64,000 nucleotides of DNA from Pseudomonas sp. NCCP-436 (GTDB lineage: Bacteria > Pseudomonadota > Gammaproteobacteria > Pseudomonadales > Pseudomonadaceae): assembly GCF_019656335.1 (NCBI RefSeq), contig NZ_BPLZ01000007.1:150239-214238 (forward strand). Reading direction: 5' to 3'. Shown here one piece after another: positions 56,354-64,000 of this stretch (within the stretch, counting starts at the first letter, position 1; each line of letters starts with the position of its first letter). The position numbers and the translations under genes are program-made. Under the pieces are notes generated by a model, which searched no databases, was not told the DNA's origin, and was given only the letters and a program-made list of their open reading frames with translations.

Positions 56354-57643
56354 TTAGCGAGTTGCCGCTTCACGCAGCTGCGCGGGGGTATCGCCGAGGT
56401 TGTTGAGCATGCGTTCGCTGTACCAGTCGAGGAAGTTGATCACGCCGAACTCGTAAGTCTTGGAGTACGGTCCCGGCTGGTAGGCGGTGGAGTTGATGCC
56501 GCGCTGGTTCTCCTCGGCCAGGCGGCGATCCTGGGCATTGGTGGCATCCCAGACTTCGCGCAGGCGGGCCACGTCGTAATCGACACCTTCCACGGCATCC
56601 TTGTGTACCAGCCACTTGGTAATGACCATGGTTTCCTGGGCGCTGATCGGCCACACGGTGAATACGATCATGTGATCGCCCATGCAGTGGTTCCACGAGT
56701 GCGGCAGGTGCAGGATGCGCATCGAGCCCAGATCCGGATCGGTGATGCGCCCCATCAGCTTGTTACAGCCCGGCTTGCCGTCCATGGTCATGGACACGGT
56801 GCCCTTGAGCAGCGGCATACGCACGATGCGGTTACGCAGGCCGAAGCTGGCGTGAGCGTACGGAATCTTGTCCTTGTCCCAGCGCGCGGTGCATTCGGCG
56901 ACCTGATCCTTGAATGCCTGAGTGGCACGCGGGTCGGTGACGTCGTCCCACTCCAGCAGGGTGTTGAGCAGTTCCGGGTGCGAACCGCTGCAGTGGTAGC
57001 ACTCGCGGTTGTTCTCGATCACCAGCTTCCAGTTGGCCTGTTCCATCAAGGTGGTTTGTACCGCCACCTTGGTGTTCTCCATGTCGTAGGGTTCCATGTA
57101 GTGCTCAAGCGTTGCCAGGAACTCATCGATGGCAGGCGGGTTTTCCGCCAGGGAGATGAAGATGTAGCCGCCGGCGGTTTTGCAGTGCACCGGCTTGAGG
57201 CTGTAGTCGGCCATATTGAAGTCGTCGCCCATCTCGGTGCCGGCGAACAGCAGTCGACCATCCAGTTCGTAGGTCCACTGGTGATACGGGCAGACCAGCT
57301 TGGCGACCTTGCCCTTGTCGCTTACGCACAGGCGCGAGCCACGGTGACGGCAGACGTTATGGAAAGCGTGAATCTTGCCTTCGGCCCCACGCAGCACGAT
57401 CACCGGGTTGTTGCCGATTTGCACGGTCAGGAAGTTGCCCTTGGCCGGGATTTCGCAGGTCATTCCGGCGATCAGCCACTCCTTGTGGAAGATCTCCTGC
57501 ATGTCGACCTGGAACAGACGTTCATCGTTGTAGAACGGCTGCGGCAGCGAGAAGGTGCGGTCGCGCTCGTGCAGCATCTGTGCAGTGGCCTTGCGGACGG
57601 GGCCCAGCGGGTCGCCTAGGCTCAGATTCTGGGTGCAGTCCAT
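56354..57643 (-). CDS. gbcA: Glycine betaine monooxygenase, Rieske oxygenase subunit
   Basis: A 429-residue Rieske non-heme iron oxygenase that demethylates glycine betaine to dimethylglycine and formaldehyde, with GbcB as reductase. The Rieske cluster ligands are in VCRHRGSRLC and VCPYHQW (C-X-H ... C-X2-H, residues about 97-119). The mononuclear iron region is NNRECYHCSGSHPELL near residue 212. The order gbcA divergent from gbcB matches P. aeruginosa, where GbdR activates both. GAGGAG sets the start. Its 3' end faces the riboswitch promoter of the UPF0126 gene. Confidence 0.93.
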   Translation of the reverse strand: MDCTQNLSLGDPLGPVRKATAQMLHERDRTFSLPQPFYNDERLFQVDMQEIFHKEWLIAGMTCEIPAKGNFLTVQIGNNPVIVLRGAEGKIHAFHNVCRHRGSRLCVSDKGKVAKLVCPYHQWTYELDGRLLFAGTEMGDDFNMADYSLKPVHCKTAGGYIFISLAENPPAIDEFLATLEHYMEPYDMENTKVAVQTTLMEQANWKLVIENNRECYHCSGSHPELLNTLLEWDDVTDPRATQAFKDQVAECTARWDKDKIPYAHASFGLRNRIVRMPLLKGTVSMTMDGKPGCNKLMGRITDPDLGSMRILHLPHSWNHCMGDHMIVFTVWPISAQETMVITKWLVHKDAVEGVDYDVARLREVWDATNAQDRRLAEENQRGINSTAYQPGPYSKTYEFGVINFLDWYSERMLNNLGDTPAQLREAATR

Positions 57644-57660
57644 GTTGACTCCTCATTGGC

Positions 57661-57679
57661 CGGCAGGTTGCGCCTGCCG
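57661..57679 (-). other. Leader hairpin before gbcA
   Basis: CGGCAGG (57661-57667) and CCTGCCG (57673-57679) form a perfect 7-base-pair stem with a 5-base loop, eight bases before the GAGGAG ribosome site of gbcA. It could influence translation; role unproven. Confidence 0.45.
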
Positions 57680-57807
57680 AAAAAGTGGCTGATACGGTAA
57701 GTGCCGCAAGGTGTCGATCAGTCGCTGCTGCCTGCGTGGGCATGCATGCTTTGGTGAGGCGGAGTGTGGGCCCGGGCGATGGGTAAACCTTATCCACGGG
57801 CGACATG

Positions 57808-57825
57808 GTCGGATGCGTTTCCGAC
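57808..57825. promoter_or_regulatory. Inverted repeat in the gbcA-gbcB divergent region
   Basis: GTCGGA-N6-TCCGAC is a perfect dyad near the middle of the 313-base divergent region 57644-57956. The same region has the palindrome GCATGCATGC (57740-57749) and a near-consensus DnaA box TTATCCACG (57790-57798). Any could be an operator; I cannot assign GbdR sites with confidence. Confidence 0.4.
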
Positions 57826-57956
57826 GCGGCAGACCGCGCTGCGGCTGGCAGGTCGCGATAAGTATGCGAATGTCGTGAATGGATAAACGGCCATTTGCGG
57901 CCTTTCGCACAATCGTTTCCATATAGGCCGATACCCGGCCGTGTGGAGAGCCGTTC

Positions 57957-59060
57957 ATGAGCACTAACGCCTTCCTAAACCCGGTAACGACCCAGACCTG
58001 GACCAATGGCCGCCACCTGGTGCGCTGCGTCAAGGTGATTCAGGAAACCTGGGACGTGCGCACCTTCTGCTTCATGGCGGATCAGCCGGTGCTGTTCTTC
58101 TTCAAGCCGGGTCAGTTCGTCACCCTGGAGCTGGAGATCGACGGTCAGCCGGTCATGCGTTCCTACACCATTTCCAGTTCGCCTTCTGTGCCTTACAGCT
58201 TCTCCATCACCATCAAGCGGGTGCCTGGCGGCAAGGTGTCGAACTGGCTGCACGATAATCTCAAGGAGGGTGACGAGCTTCCGGTACACGGGCCGGTCGG
58301 TCTGTTCAACGCCATCGATTTTCCGTCCGACAAGGTGCTGTATCTCTCCGGTGGTGTCGGCATCACCCCGGTGATGTCTATGGCGCGCTGGTTCTACGAC
58401 ACCAACGCCAACGTCGACATGGTCTTCGTGCATAGCGCCCGTTCGCCGAAGGACATCATCTACCAGCGTGAGCTGGAGCACATGGCGGCGCGCATCAACA
58501 ACTTCAGCCTGCACGTGATCTGCGAAAAGCACGGCCTGGGCGAAGCCTGGGCTGGCTATCGGGGCTACCTGAACAAGCCGATGCTGGAGCTGATCGCGCC
58601 GGACTTCCTCGAGCGCGAGATCTTCTGCTGCGGGCCGACGCCCTACATGGCTGCGGTGCGCAAGCTGCTTGAAGCGGCCGGCTACGACATGCAGCGTTAT
58701 CACGAGGAGGCCTTCGGTCCGACCCCGCCGGAGATCCGGGCCGAGGTCAAGGAGCTGGCCGCCGAAGCAGCCGATGCGCCGGAGTTGCCGCTGGCCGAAC
58801 TCAATCAGGTGGAGTTCATCAGCACCGGCAAGAGCATCCGTGTGGCGCCCGGCGAAACCGTGCATGCTGCTGCGGCCAAGCTCGGCCTGCACATTCCCAA
58901 GGCCTGCGGCATGGGCATCTGCGGCACCTGTAAGGTGATGAAGACGTCAGGCGAAGTGGAGATGGAGCACAACGGCGGCATCACCGACGAGGATGTGGCC
59001 GAGGGCTACATCCTGTCGTGCTGCAGCGTGCCGAAGGGGGATGTCGCCATCGATTTCTGA
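57957..59060 (+). CDS. gbcB: Glycine betaine monooxygenase, reductase subunit
   Basis: A 367-residue electron-transfer protein. The N-terminal flavin-reductase domain has GQFVTLELEIDGQPVMRSYTISS (FAD site, residues about 52-76), and the NAD domain has LYLSGGVGITPVMSMARWF near residue 128 and EIFCCGPTPYM near residue 221. The C-terminal plant-type [2Fe-2S] domain (about 280-367) holds CGMGICGTC and the final Cys in LSCC. It feeds electrons from NADH to GbcA. It is divergent from gbcA and ends 10 bases from the convergent MFS gene. Confidence 0.93.
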   Translation: MSTNAFLNPVTTQTWTNGRHLVRCVKVIQETWDVRTFCFMADQPVLFFFKPGQFVTLELEIDGQPVMRSYTISSSPSVPYSFSITIKRVPGGKVSNWLHDNLKEGDELPVHGPVGLFNAIDFPSDKVLYLSGGVGITPVMSMARWFYDTNANVDMVFVHSARSPKDIIYQRELEHMAARINNFSLHVICEKHGLGEAWAGYRGYLNKPMLELIAPDFLEREIFCCGPTPYMAAVRKLLEAAGYDMQRYHEEAFGPTPPEIRAEVKELAAEAADAPELPLAELNQVEFISTGKSIRVAPGETVHAAAAKLGLHIPKACGMGICGTCKVMKTSGEVEMEHNGGITDEDVAEGYILSCCSVPKGDVAIDF

Positions 59061-59070
59061 TGGCGAACCT

Positions 59071-60267
59071 TCAGTTGCCCCGCAGGTTGCTGTGGCGCGC
59101 GACCAGCACGCCGAGGGTCAGGCTGGCCAGCACCACGCAGCTGCAGAAGCCGGTCACGGCCACCGTCATGCCCCAGTGATCGGCGATCCAGCCCATGCCC
59201 ATCATCGGCACGATGGCGCCGACATAGCCGGCCACCCAGTAGGTGGCCACCAGCCCGGAGCGGTTGTGCGGCTGGGCGATGCGGCTGACGATCTTCGACC
59301 CGGTCATCATCGACAGGCCGTGGCCGAGCGCCGTCAGCAGCACGCCGGTGGCGAACAGCAGCGTTGAGCCTTGCGAGAAGTTGAAGATCATCAGTCCGTT
59401 GCTGCTGGCCATGGCCAGCATTCCCGCAGCCCCGGCCACGAACAGCTGCAGGCGTGAACAGAGCACCTGCAGGCCCGCCGAGGTGAAGAGGATCGCGGTG
59501 ATCGCCGCACCACCGACGATCGGCCCGTGCCAGCTCACCATGCGCTCGAGAAACAGCGGCGCCAGCGAGGCATACAGGCCGAATACGCCGAAGGCCAGCA
59601 GCGGAAAGCCACAGGCCAGGACGAATACCCCGCGGTTCCCCGCTTCCGGCCGAGTCAGGCGCGGCAGGCAGTTGTGCAGGCACTGGCGCAGCGTGACCGG
59701 CTTGCCGTCTGCCGCTGGCGGCAGGCCGTACAGGCCGGCCAGCGCCAGGGCGCCGAGCAGCAGGCTGGGTACATAGGCGAGCAGAAGCGGCTGCGGCAGC
59801 CACTGGCCGACGATGCCGCCGAGCAGCGGGCCGAGGCCGAAGCCGAAGGCGATCAGCACGCTGGTCAGCATCGACACCCGCGCCCGTGCCTCTGCCGGCG
59901 ACAGCTGCATCAGGCCCACGGTGCCCGATATGGTCAGCATGCTGGCGGCGATTCCCACCAGATAGCGTCCCGTGGCCAGGCTGGGGACGTCCCAGGCCAG
60001 CAGCGTCAGCAGGGTGCTGAGCAGCATCAGGATCACCCCGTAGCGCATCACCCGGCGAAAGCCGAGCAGGTCGGAGAGCCGGCCGAACAGCAGCAGACCG
60101 GTGAGCGAGCCGAGCATGTAGATCACGTAGATCAGCGATATCTGGCTGACCGGCAGGCGCCATTGCTCCTGGTAGATGGGGTAGAGCGGGCTGATCAGCG
60201 CTGTGCTCATGCCGCCAACGATTATGGCGAATGCGACCCGGAAGAAGGGCGTGCCGAGGCGTTTCAT
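59071..60267 (-). CDS. MFS transporter
   Basis: A 398-residue major facilitator protein with 12 predicted helices. GRLSDLLGFRRVMRYG near residue 62 is the loop 2-3 signature, repeated in weaker form in the second half. The start at 60267 follows AGGATGAG; the frame is open 15 bases upstream. It lies downstream of a MarR gene with a 24-base gap, so the two probably form an operon for an efflux or uptake substrate that cannot be named. The pair lies between gbcB and the threonine aldolase gene. Confidence 0.85.
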   Translation of the reverse strand: MKRLGTPFFRVAFAIIVGGMSTALISPLYPIYQEQWRLPVSQISLIYVIYMLGSLTGLLLFGRLSDLLGFRRVMRYGVILMLLSTLLTLLAWDVPSLATGRYLVGIAASMLTISGTVGLMQLSPAEARARVSMLTSVLIAFGFGLGPLLGGIVGQWLPQPLLLAYVPSLLLGALALAGLYGLPPAADGKPVTLRQCLHNCLPRLTRPEAGNRGVFVLACGFPLLAFGVFGLYASLAPLFLERMVSWHGPIVGGAAITAILFTSAGLQVLCSRLQLFVAGAAGMLAMASSNGLMIFNFSQGSTLLFATGVLLTALGHGLSMMTGSKIVSRIAQPHNRSGLVATYWVAGYVGAIVPMMGMGWIADHWGMTVAVTGFCSCVVLASLTLGVLVARHSNLRGN

Positions 60268-60291
60268 GGGCTCATCCTGCATGCTGATGGG

Positions 60292-60765
60292 TCACAGCTG
60301 GGCGAAGCGCCGGAGGATCTTCTCCAGGGCGGCGCGGGTGATGTGTCGTTCCTCGTCGCTGAGGTCGGCGAGCAGTTGCTGTTCGATTTCCAGGCTGCGC
60401 TGGAGTATCTTCCTGGCGATTTCCCGGCCGGCCTCGGTCAGCGAGATGCATTTGGCGCGGCGATCCTGCGGCTCGTGGTGCCACTGCACCAGCTGGCGCT
60501 CGCGCAGCTGGCCGAGCACCCGCACCAGCGACGAGGTGTCCAGCGCCAGGGCCTCGGCCAGTGCCTTCTGGCGCATCGGCTGGTTGTGTGCGTAGAGCGC
60601 CAGCAGCGGCGCGCGGGTGGCATCGGTAAGCGCCAGGTCCCTGAAACTGAGGTCGACCTGGCGCCGCCACTGGCGATACACGCCCCCGATCAGCAGGCCC
60701 AGGCGCTCGCGCATCTGCTGCCGCGTTTCCGGGCAGTCGGGAGAGTTGGTTTGCATGTCAACCAT
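60292..60765 (-). CDS. MarR family transcriptional regulator
   Basis: A 157-residue winged-helix regulator. QPMRQKALAEALALDTSSLVRVLGQLRERQLV near residues 60-92 is the DNA-binding helix-turn-helix and recognition helix. EPQDRRAKCISLTEAG (near residue 96) is the wing, with the DXR motif of the family. It probably represses the downstream MFS gene and responds to a small ligand. GGGAGC lies just before ATG 60765. A dyad overlaps this start, which suggests autoregulation. Confidence 0.87.
   Translation of the reverse strand: MVDMQTNSPDCPETRQQMRERLGLLIGGVYRQWRRQVDLSFRDLALTDATRAPLLALYAHNQPMRQKALAEALALDTSSLVRVLGQLRERQLVQWHHEPQDRRAKCISLTEAGREIARKILQRSLEIEQQLLADLSDEERHITRAALEKILRRFAQL
60747..60764. 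promoter_or_regulatory. Candidate MarR operator at the regulator start
   Basis: TGGTT-N8-AACCA (60747-60751 and 60760-60764) is a dyad spanning the first codons of the MarR gene. The central bases CATG are also symmetric. The position fits autorepression; binding is untested. Confidence 0.4.
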
Positions 60766-60885
60766 TCTGCTCCCGGGCAGCGGGAGCAGCAACTGCGGGC
60801 GTGCGCAAAGTCTGCGCGGTGCCGGTGCCCGGTCGGATGACCTGCAGATGACGGATGCGGGAAGTATCGCCGCACGCCGTCTGGA

Positions 60886-61926
60886 TCAGGCGCTCATCAC
60901 CTCGCGGATATCGGCGGCCAGTTGGCGTACGCGGGCTTCGTCGGTATCCCAGCTGCACATGAAGCGTGCGCCACCGGCGCCGATGAAGGTGTAGAAGCGC
61001 CAGCCGCGCGCGGTCAGGGCGGCGATGGCCGGTTCCGACAGTTGCAGGAACACGCCGTTGGCCTCCACCGGGAACATCAGGCTGACCCCCGGCACGTCCG
61101 CCACCAGCGTGGCCAGCATCTGCGCGCAGCGGTTGGCATGGTTGGCATATTTGAGCCAGGCGTCATCCTGCAGGATGCCGACCCAGGGCGCCGACAGGTA
61201 ACGCATCTTCGAGGCCAGCTGGCCGGCCTGCTTGCAGCGGTAGTCGAAGTCTTCGGCCAACGCCTTGTTGAAGAAGATGATGGCCTCGCCCACGGCCATG
61301 CCGTTCTTGGTGCCGCCGAAGCACAGCACGTCGACGCCGGCCTTCCAGGTCAGTTCGGCCGGGTTGCAGCCGAGGAAGGCGCAGGCATTGGAGAAGCGCG
61401 CGCCGTCCATGTGCAGGTGCAGGCCCAGCTCCTCGCAGACCTGGCTGATGGCGCGCACTTCTTCCGGGCGATAGACGGTGCCGACTTCGGTGGCCTGAGT
61501 TAGGGTGACCACGCGCGGCTTCGGGTAGTGGATGTCCTGACGCTTGAGGGCGATCTCGCGGATGGCCTGCGGCGTCAGCTTGCCGTTCTCGGTTCTGGCC
61601 AGCAGCAGCTTGGAACCGTTGGAGAAGAACTCCGGCGCGCCGCATTCGTCGGTCTCGACGTGGGCGGTCTCCGAGCAGATCACGCTGTGATAGCTCTGGC
61701 ACAGCGAGGCCAGGGCCAGGGAGTTGGCGGCAGTGCCATTGAAGGCGAAGAACACCTCGCAGTCGGTCTCGAACAGGCGGCGGAAGTGGTCGGCGGCGCG
61801 GGCCGTCCATTCGTCATCCCCGTAGGCGCGCTGGTGGCCACGGTTGGCCTCGGCCATGGCGGCCCAGGCTTCGGGACAGATGCCGGAGTAGTTGTCGCTG
61901 GCAAATTGCTGGGCGTTGTCGGGCAT
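60886..61926 (-). CDS. ltaE: Low-specificity L-threonine aldolase
   Basis: A 346-residue PLP enzyme that cleaves L-threonine or allo-threonine to glycine and acetaldehyde. FASDNYSGICPEAWAAM is the N-terminal signature. HMDGARFSNACAFLGC near residue 172 holds the PLP aspartate region and CFGGTKNGMAVGEA near residue 206 the Schiff-base lysine. The length matches the Pseudomonas enzyme. It lies in the gbc-glyA block, whose shared product is glycine. AAGGA precedes ATG 61926. The P. aeruginosa counterpart is called ltaA. Confidence 0.92.
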   Translation of the reverse strand: MPDNAQQFASDNYSGICPEAWAAMAEANRGHQRAYGDDEWTARAADHFRRLFETDCEVFFAFNGTAANSLALASLCQSYHSVICSETAHVETDECGAPEFFSNGSKLLLARTENGKLTPQAIREIALKRQDIHYPKPRVVTLTQATEVGTVYRPEEVRAISQVCEELGLHLHMDGARFSNACAFLGCNPAELTWKAGVDVLCFGGTKNGMAVGEAIIFFNKALAEDFDYRCKQAGQLASKMRYLSAPWVGILQDDAWLKYANHANRCAQMLATLVADVPGVSLMFPVEANGVFLQLSEPAIAALTARGWRFYTFIGAGGARFMCSWDTDEARVRQLAADIREVMSA

Positions 61927-62185
61927 GGGCGCATTCCTTCTGCTGGTGATCCGGCAATAGGCCGGCAAAGGCGCACTTTAGCGCCGCTGGGCGATGACAG
62001 AAGTCCGTAGCCGCGACGAGTTGTTGTGTTGATGCGTACTGGCCGGTCATGGAACGGACTGCCGTTCGACCGGCGGGGGGAACTTGACTGGCGTCGCGGG
62101 GCTCACTATCTGGCAGGTCGCGCAATTTCGCGTGGCCGGGCTGCCGGGTCGAGACCGGCTCCCGCCATCAGAGAAGGAGTTTCAC

Positions 62186-62485
62186 ATGCCCTACCGTCAT
62201 CTGCTCGCCCTTGCCCTGCCGTTTTCCATTGTCCTGTCTGCCGGCGCCGCCGAGTGGTCGGCCCAGGCTCGCAGCGAGTTCGTCCAGCAGTGTGTGGCCG
62301 GTGCACCTACGGGATACCAAGAGGCAAAACTGAAGGCTTATTGCGACTGTGCTGCTGACAAGGTCAGTGCCGAGTTCAGTGAGAGCGAGTTGCAGGCCAT
62401 GACTCGCCAGTCACCGATGGATCCTGCCATGCAGCAGCGCCTGCAGAAGGCCTCTGGCAGTTGTGCGACAAAGCTCAGCTCCTAA
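62186..62485 (+). CDS. Hypothetical small periplasmic protein with cysteines
   Basis: A 99-residue protein with a signal peptide (MPYRHLLALALPFSIVLSAGAA). The mature part has four cysteines in QQCVAG, YCDCAADK and GSCATK, suggesting two disulfides. AAGGAG lies before ATG 62186. The sequence GAACTT near 62080 with a loosely matching -10 might be an AlgU-type promoter, but the match is poor. No family recognised. It lies between ltaE and glyA. Confidence 0.75.
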   Translation: MPYRHLLALALPFSIVLSAGAAEWSAQARSEFVQQCVAGAPTGYQEAKLKAYCDCAADKVSAEFSESELQAMTRQSPMDPAMQQRLQKASGSCATKLSS

Positions 62486-62643
62486 TTGCGTTGCAAGGCG
62501 GCAGTACGGAAGGTGCAATTCGACGCTGTAAGCGCGTGTTGCACAGCCTTTTCTGTCGCCGCCTTCGTTATTTTCCCGTCACTTTCTCCGGACAAATAAT
62601 GCACGCTGGTGCCAGAGTCAGGCAGGCTCCGGCCTGGCGAAAG

Positions 62644-63062
62644 ATATCCACAGATTTGGCACAGGAGTTTCCACTGTTACTGTGCGCAGATCGGACGTCC
62701 GAACTGTAGTCTGCCGCTTTCCTGTCCGTCTGACGCCAGGCTCGACCAGCTCTGGCCTGTGGCCTGGGCTCAACAGTCTATGCACAGTTTCATCCACAGA
62801 TTCTGTGCATATCCGGCCTTGGCTTGCGGTGAGCCCTTCCCTTGTTCTCGGAAGCACTCCGCGCAGTGGTCGCTGTGCGGATTTCGAGCAGCTGCCCGCA
62901 TCCCGCACTGGATGTGTTCTACAGGCATCTGGCTACAGATTATCCACAAGGTAGTCCAGCGCTTCTGTGTATGAGTCAAAGCTGTCTTGCTCAGAAACTG
63001 TACGCCGCGCCCCAAGCCACGGTTTTGCTGGCGCCTGGCCTTTTCTTCAACGTTTTTCCACA
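62644..63062. other. DnaA-box-rich intergenic region
   Basis: Six nine-base DnaA-like boxes lie in about 420 bases: ATATCCACA (62644), CTATGCACA (62778), TCATCCACA (62790), ATATGCACA on the minus strand (62805-62813), TTATCCACA (62940, perfect) and TTTTCCACA (63054, matching TTWTNCACA). The region is part of the 781-base gap 62486-63266, which has no convincing gene. No AT-rich unwinding element is obvious. Confidence 0.5.
62779..62811. repeat. Nine-base inverted repeat around a DnaA-like box
   Basis: TATGCACAG (62779-62787) and CTGTGCATA (62803-62811) are perfect complements separated by 15 bases that contain TCATCCACA. They may form a cruciform or a protein site. Confidence 0.6.
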
Positions 63063-63100
63063 GCTTGATCCCCGGTAATTGTGCGCAACGCGCAGCGCCT

Positions 63101-63139
63101 CAGGCGGGCGCCTGTTTGCGACAGAGGTATGTCGCAAAC
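63101..63139. promoter_or_regulatory. Strong inverted repeat upstream of glyA
   Basis: GTTTGCGACA (63114-63123) and TGTCGCAAAC (63130-63139) are perfect 10-base arms with spacer GAGGTA. CAGGCG-GG-CGCCTG (63101-63114) lies directly before it. The 10-6-10 dyad looks like a regulator operator; it lies 128 bases before the glyA start. It could equally be an RNA hairpin. Confidence 0.55.
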
Positions 63140-63182
63140 GAATGCTCTCGCGGCGTTGGCAGGCATTTGGGGGACTAGGGGC

Positions 63183-63207
63183 GGCCCTACCATCGTTGCA
63201 TAGGGCC
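63183..63207 (+). other. Leader hairpin before glyA
   Basis: GGCCCTA (63183-63189) and TAGGGCC (63201-63207) form a perfect 7-base-pair stem with an 11-base loop, 60 bases before glyA. No T run follows. Confidence 0.45.
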
Positions 63208-63266
63208 AGTCGGCCCGCCGCTCACCCCGTTAAGACCGCCATCCGCAGGCGCTGCAGGAGATCAAG

Positions 63267-64000
63267 ATGTTCAGCAAGCAGGATCAGATTCAGGGTTACG
63301 ATGACGAGTTGTTCGCCGCCATCAGCCAGGAGGAGCGTCGTCAGGAAGATCACATCGAGCTGATCGCCTCCGAGAACTACTGCAGCCAGCGCGTGATGCA
63401 GGCCCAGGGCAGCGGCCTGACCAACAAGTACGCCGAAGGCTATCCGGGCAAGCGTTATTACGGCGGCTGCGAATACGTCGACAAGGTCGAGCAACTGGCC
63501 ATCGAGCGCGCCAGACAGCTGTTCGGTGCCGACTACGCCAACGTCCAGCCGCACTCCGGCTCTTCGGCCAACAGCGCCGTGTACCTCGCGCTGCTCAATG
63601 CCGGCGACACCATCCTCGGCATGAGCCTGGCCCACGGCGGTCACCTCACCCACGGCGCCAAGGTGTCGTCCTCGGGCAAGTTGTACAACGCCGTGCAGTA
63701 CGGCATCGACGAGAACGGCCTGATCGACTACGACGAAGTGGAGCGCCTGGCTGTGGAACACAAGCCGCAGATGATCGTCGCCGGCTTCTCGGCCTACTCG
63801 CGGGTGCTGGATTTTGCCCGTTTCCGCGAAATCGCCGACAAGGTCGGTGCCTACCTGTTCGTCGACATGGCCCACGTCGCCGGTCTGGTGGCTGCCGGCC
63901 TGTATCCCAATCCGATTCCGTTTGCCGACGTGGTCACCACCACCACCCACAAGACCCTGCGCGGCCCGCGTGGCGGCCTGATCCTGGCCCGTGCCAACGA
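63267..64000 (+). CDS. glyA: Serine hydroxymethyltransferase (partial, 3' end outside the window)
   Basis: The first 244 codons of a PLP enzyme that interconverts glycine and serine with tetrahydrofolate. [19 protein letters not shown] near residue 33, [21 protein letters not shown] near residue 52, [14 protein letters not shown] near residue 200 and [15 protein letters not shown] near residue 223 (Schiff-base Lys in HK) are diagnostic. AGGAG precedes ATG 63267. In pseudomonads this copy lies with the sarcosine oxidase genes at the end of the betaine pathway, where it turns glycine and formaldehyde-derived C1 units into serine. Confidence 0.96.
   Translation, partial: MFSKQDQIQGYDDELFAAISQEERRQEDHIELIASENYCSQRVMQAQGSGLTNKYAEGYPGKRYYGGCEYVDKVEQLAIERARQLFGADYANVQPHSGSSANSAVYLALLNAGDTILGMSLAHGGHLTHGAKVSSSGKLYNAVQYGIDENGLIDYDEVERLAVEHKPQMIVAGFSAYSRVLDFARFREIADKVGAYLFVDMAHVAGLVAAGLYPNPIPFADVVTTTTHKTLRGPRGGLILARAN

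Noticed and set aside
56109..56357. 82-residue plus-strand frame upstream of gbcA
   Set aside because: It lies antisense to the glycine riboswitch and has no ribosome site or domain.
62609..62974. 121-residue plus-strand frame in the glyA gap
   Set aside because: The translation has no signal peptide, domain or ribosome site, and competing frames of similar length overlap it on both strands.

Overview
The window is 64 kb of chromosomal DNA from a Pseudomonas-type gammaproteobacterium. The evidence is a high GC content, long syntenic blocks that match the Pseudomonas core genome as I remember it (the mutM-coaD-ftsYEX-rpoH-metXW-proC-pilTU order, then ntrBC-glnA-thiI-typA, then the gbcAB-glyA betaine block), and Pseudomonas-type REP sequences at about 7.5 kb. 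The closest group is probably P. mendocina / P. oleovorans / P. alcaligenes; this is inference from gene order and protein flavour. There is no rRNA, tRNA, prophage, IS element or CRISPR array.

Layout. 1-5.7 kb: mutM end, an acyltransferase, a Na/Pi cotransporter, gamma-glutamyltransferase, a YfhL-type ferredoxin and coaD. 5.9-10.5 kb: a Lao-type long-chain alcohol oxidation block (GMC dehydrogenase, Tat-signal partner, aldehyde dehydrogenase, divergent TetR regulator), with a REP pair inside the operon and a palindromic operator candidate in the divergent promoter. 10.4-15.1 kb: hydrolase, rsmD and a catalytic/non-catalytic pair of M16 peptidases. 15.2-19.2 kb: ftsY-ftsE-ftsX and rpoH, with an AlgU-type promoter overlapping a perfect DnaA box. 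19.4-26.3 kb: yhhN, mtgA, DUF423, thiS-thiG, trmB, a DUF1329 protein, a Zn-alcohol dehydrogenase and DUF3392. 26.5-35.2 kb: a long leftward run (hemW, rdgB, DUF4426, metW, metX, dynamin-like GTPase, DUF167, yggT, proC, yggS). 35.2-37.5 kb: pilT-pilU, the type IV pilus retraction ATPases.

37.5-39.7 kb carries a poorly characterised two-gene DNA repair module (SplB-like radical SAM protein plus a TIGR03915 protein) behind a textbook LexA box. 39.7-48.7 kb is a nitrogen-control region: TM2 protein, ntrC, ntrB, two DUF4124 paralogs with the remnant of a third, an MscS-like channel, a VOC protein and glnA. NtrC sites and sigma-54 promoters can be read directly upstream of both ntrBC and glnA. 48.7-55.4 kb holds thiI, typA, a TrmH-type methyltransferase, a large FAD protein and rlmE.

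55.4-64 kb is a glycine and glycine-betaine region. A tandem glycine riboswitch precedes a UPF0126/TRIC-family putative glycine transporter. Next come gbcA and gbcB (betaine to dimethylglycine), an MFS transporter with a MarR regulator, a threonine aldolase (threonine to glycine), a small secreted protein and glyA (glycine to serine), which runs off the end. The 781-base gap before glyA is unusual: it has several DnaA-box-like sequences and long perfect inverted repeats. The most promising material for new biology is the LexA-controlled radical SAM repair pair, the riboswitch-transporter unit beside the betaine cluster, and this glyA-upstream gap.
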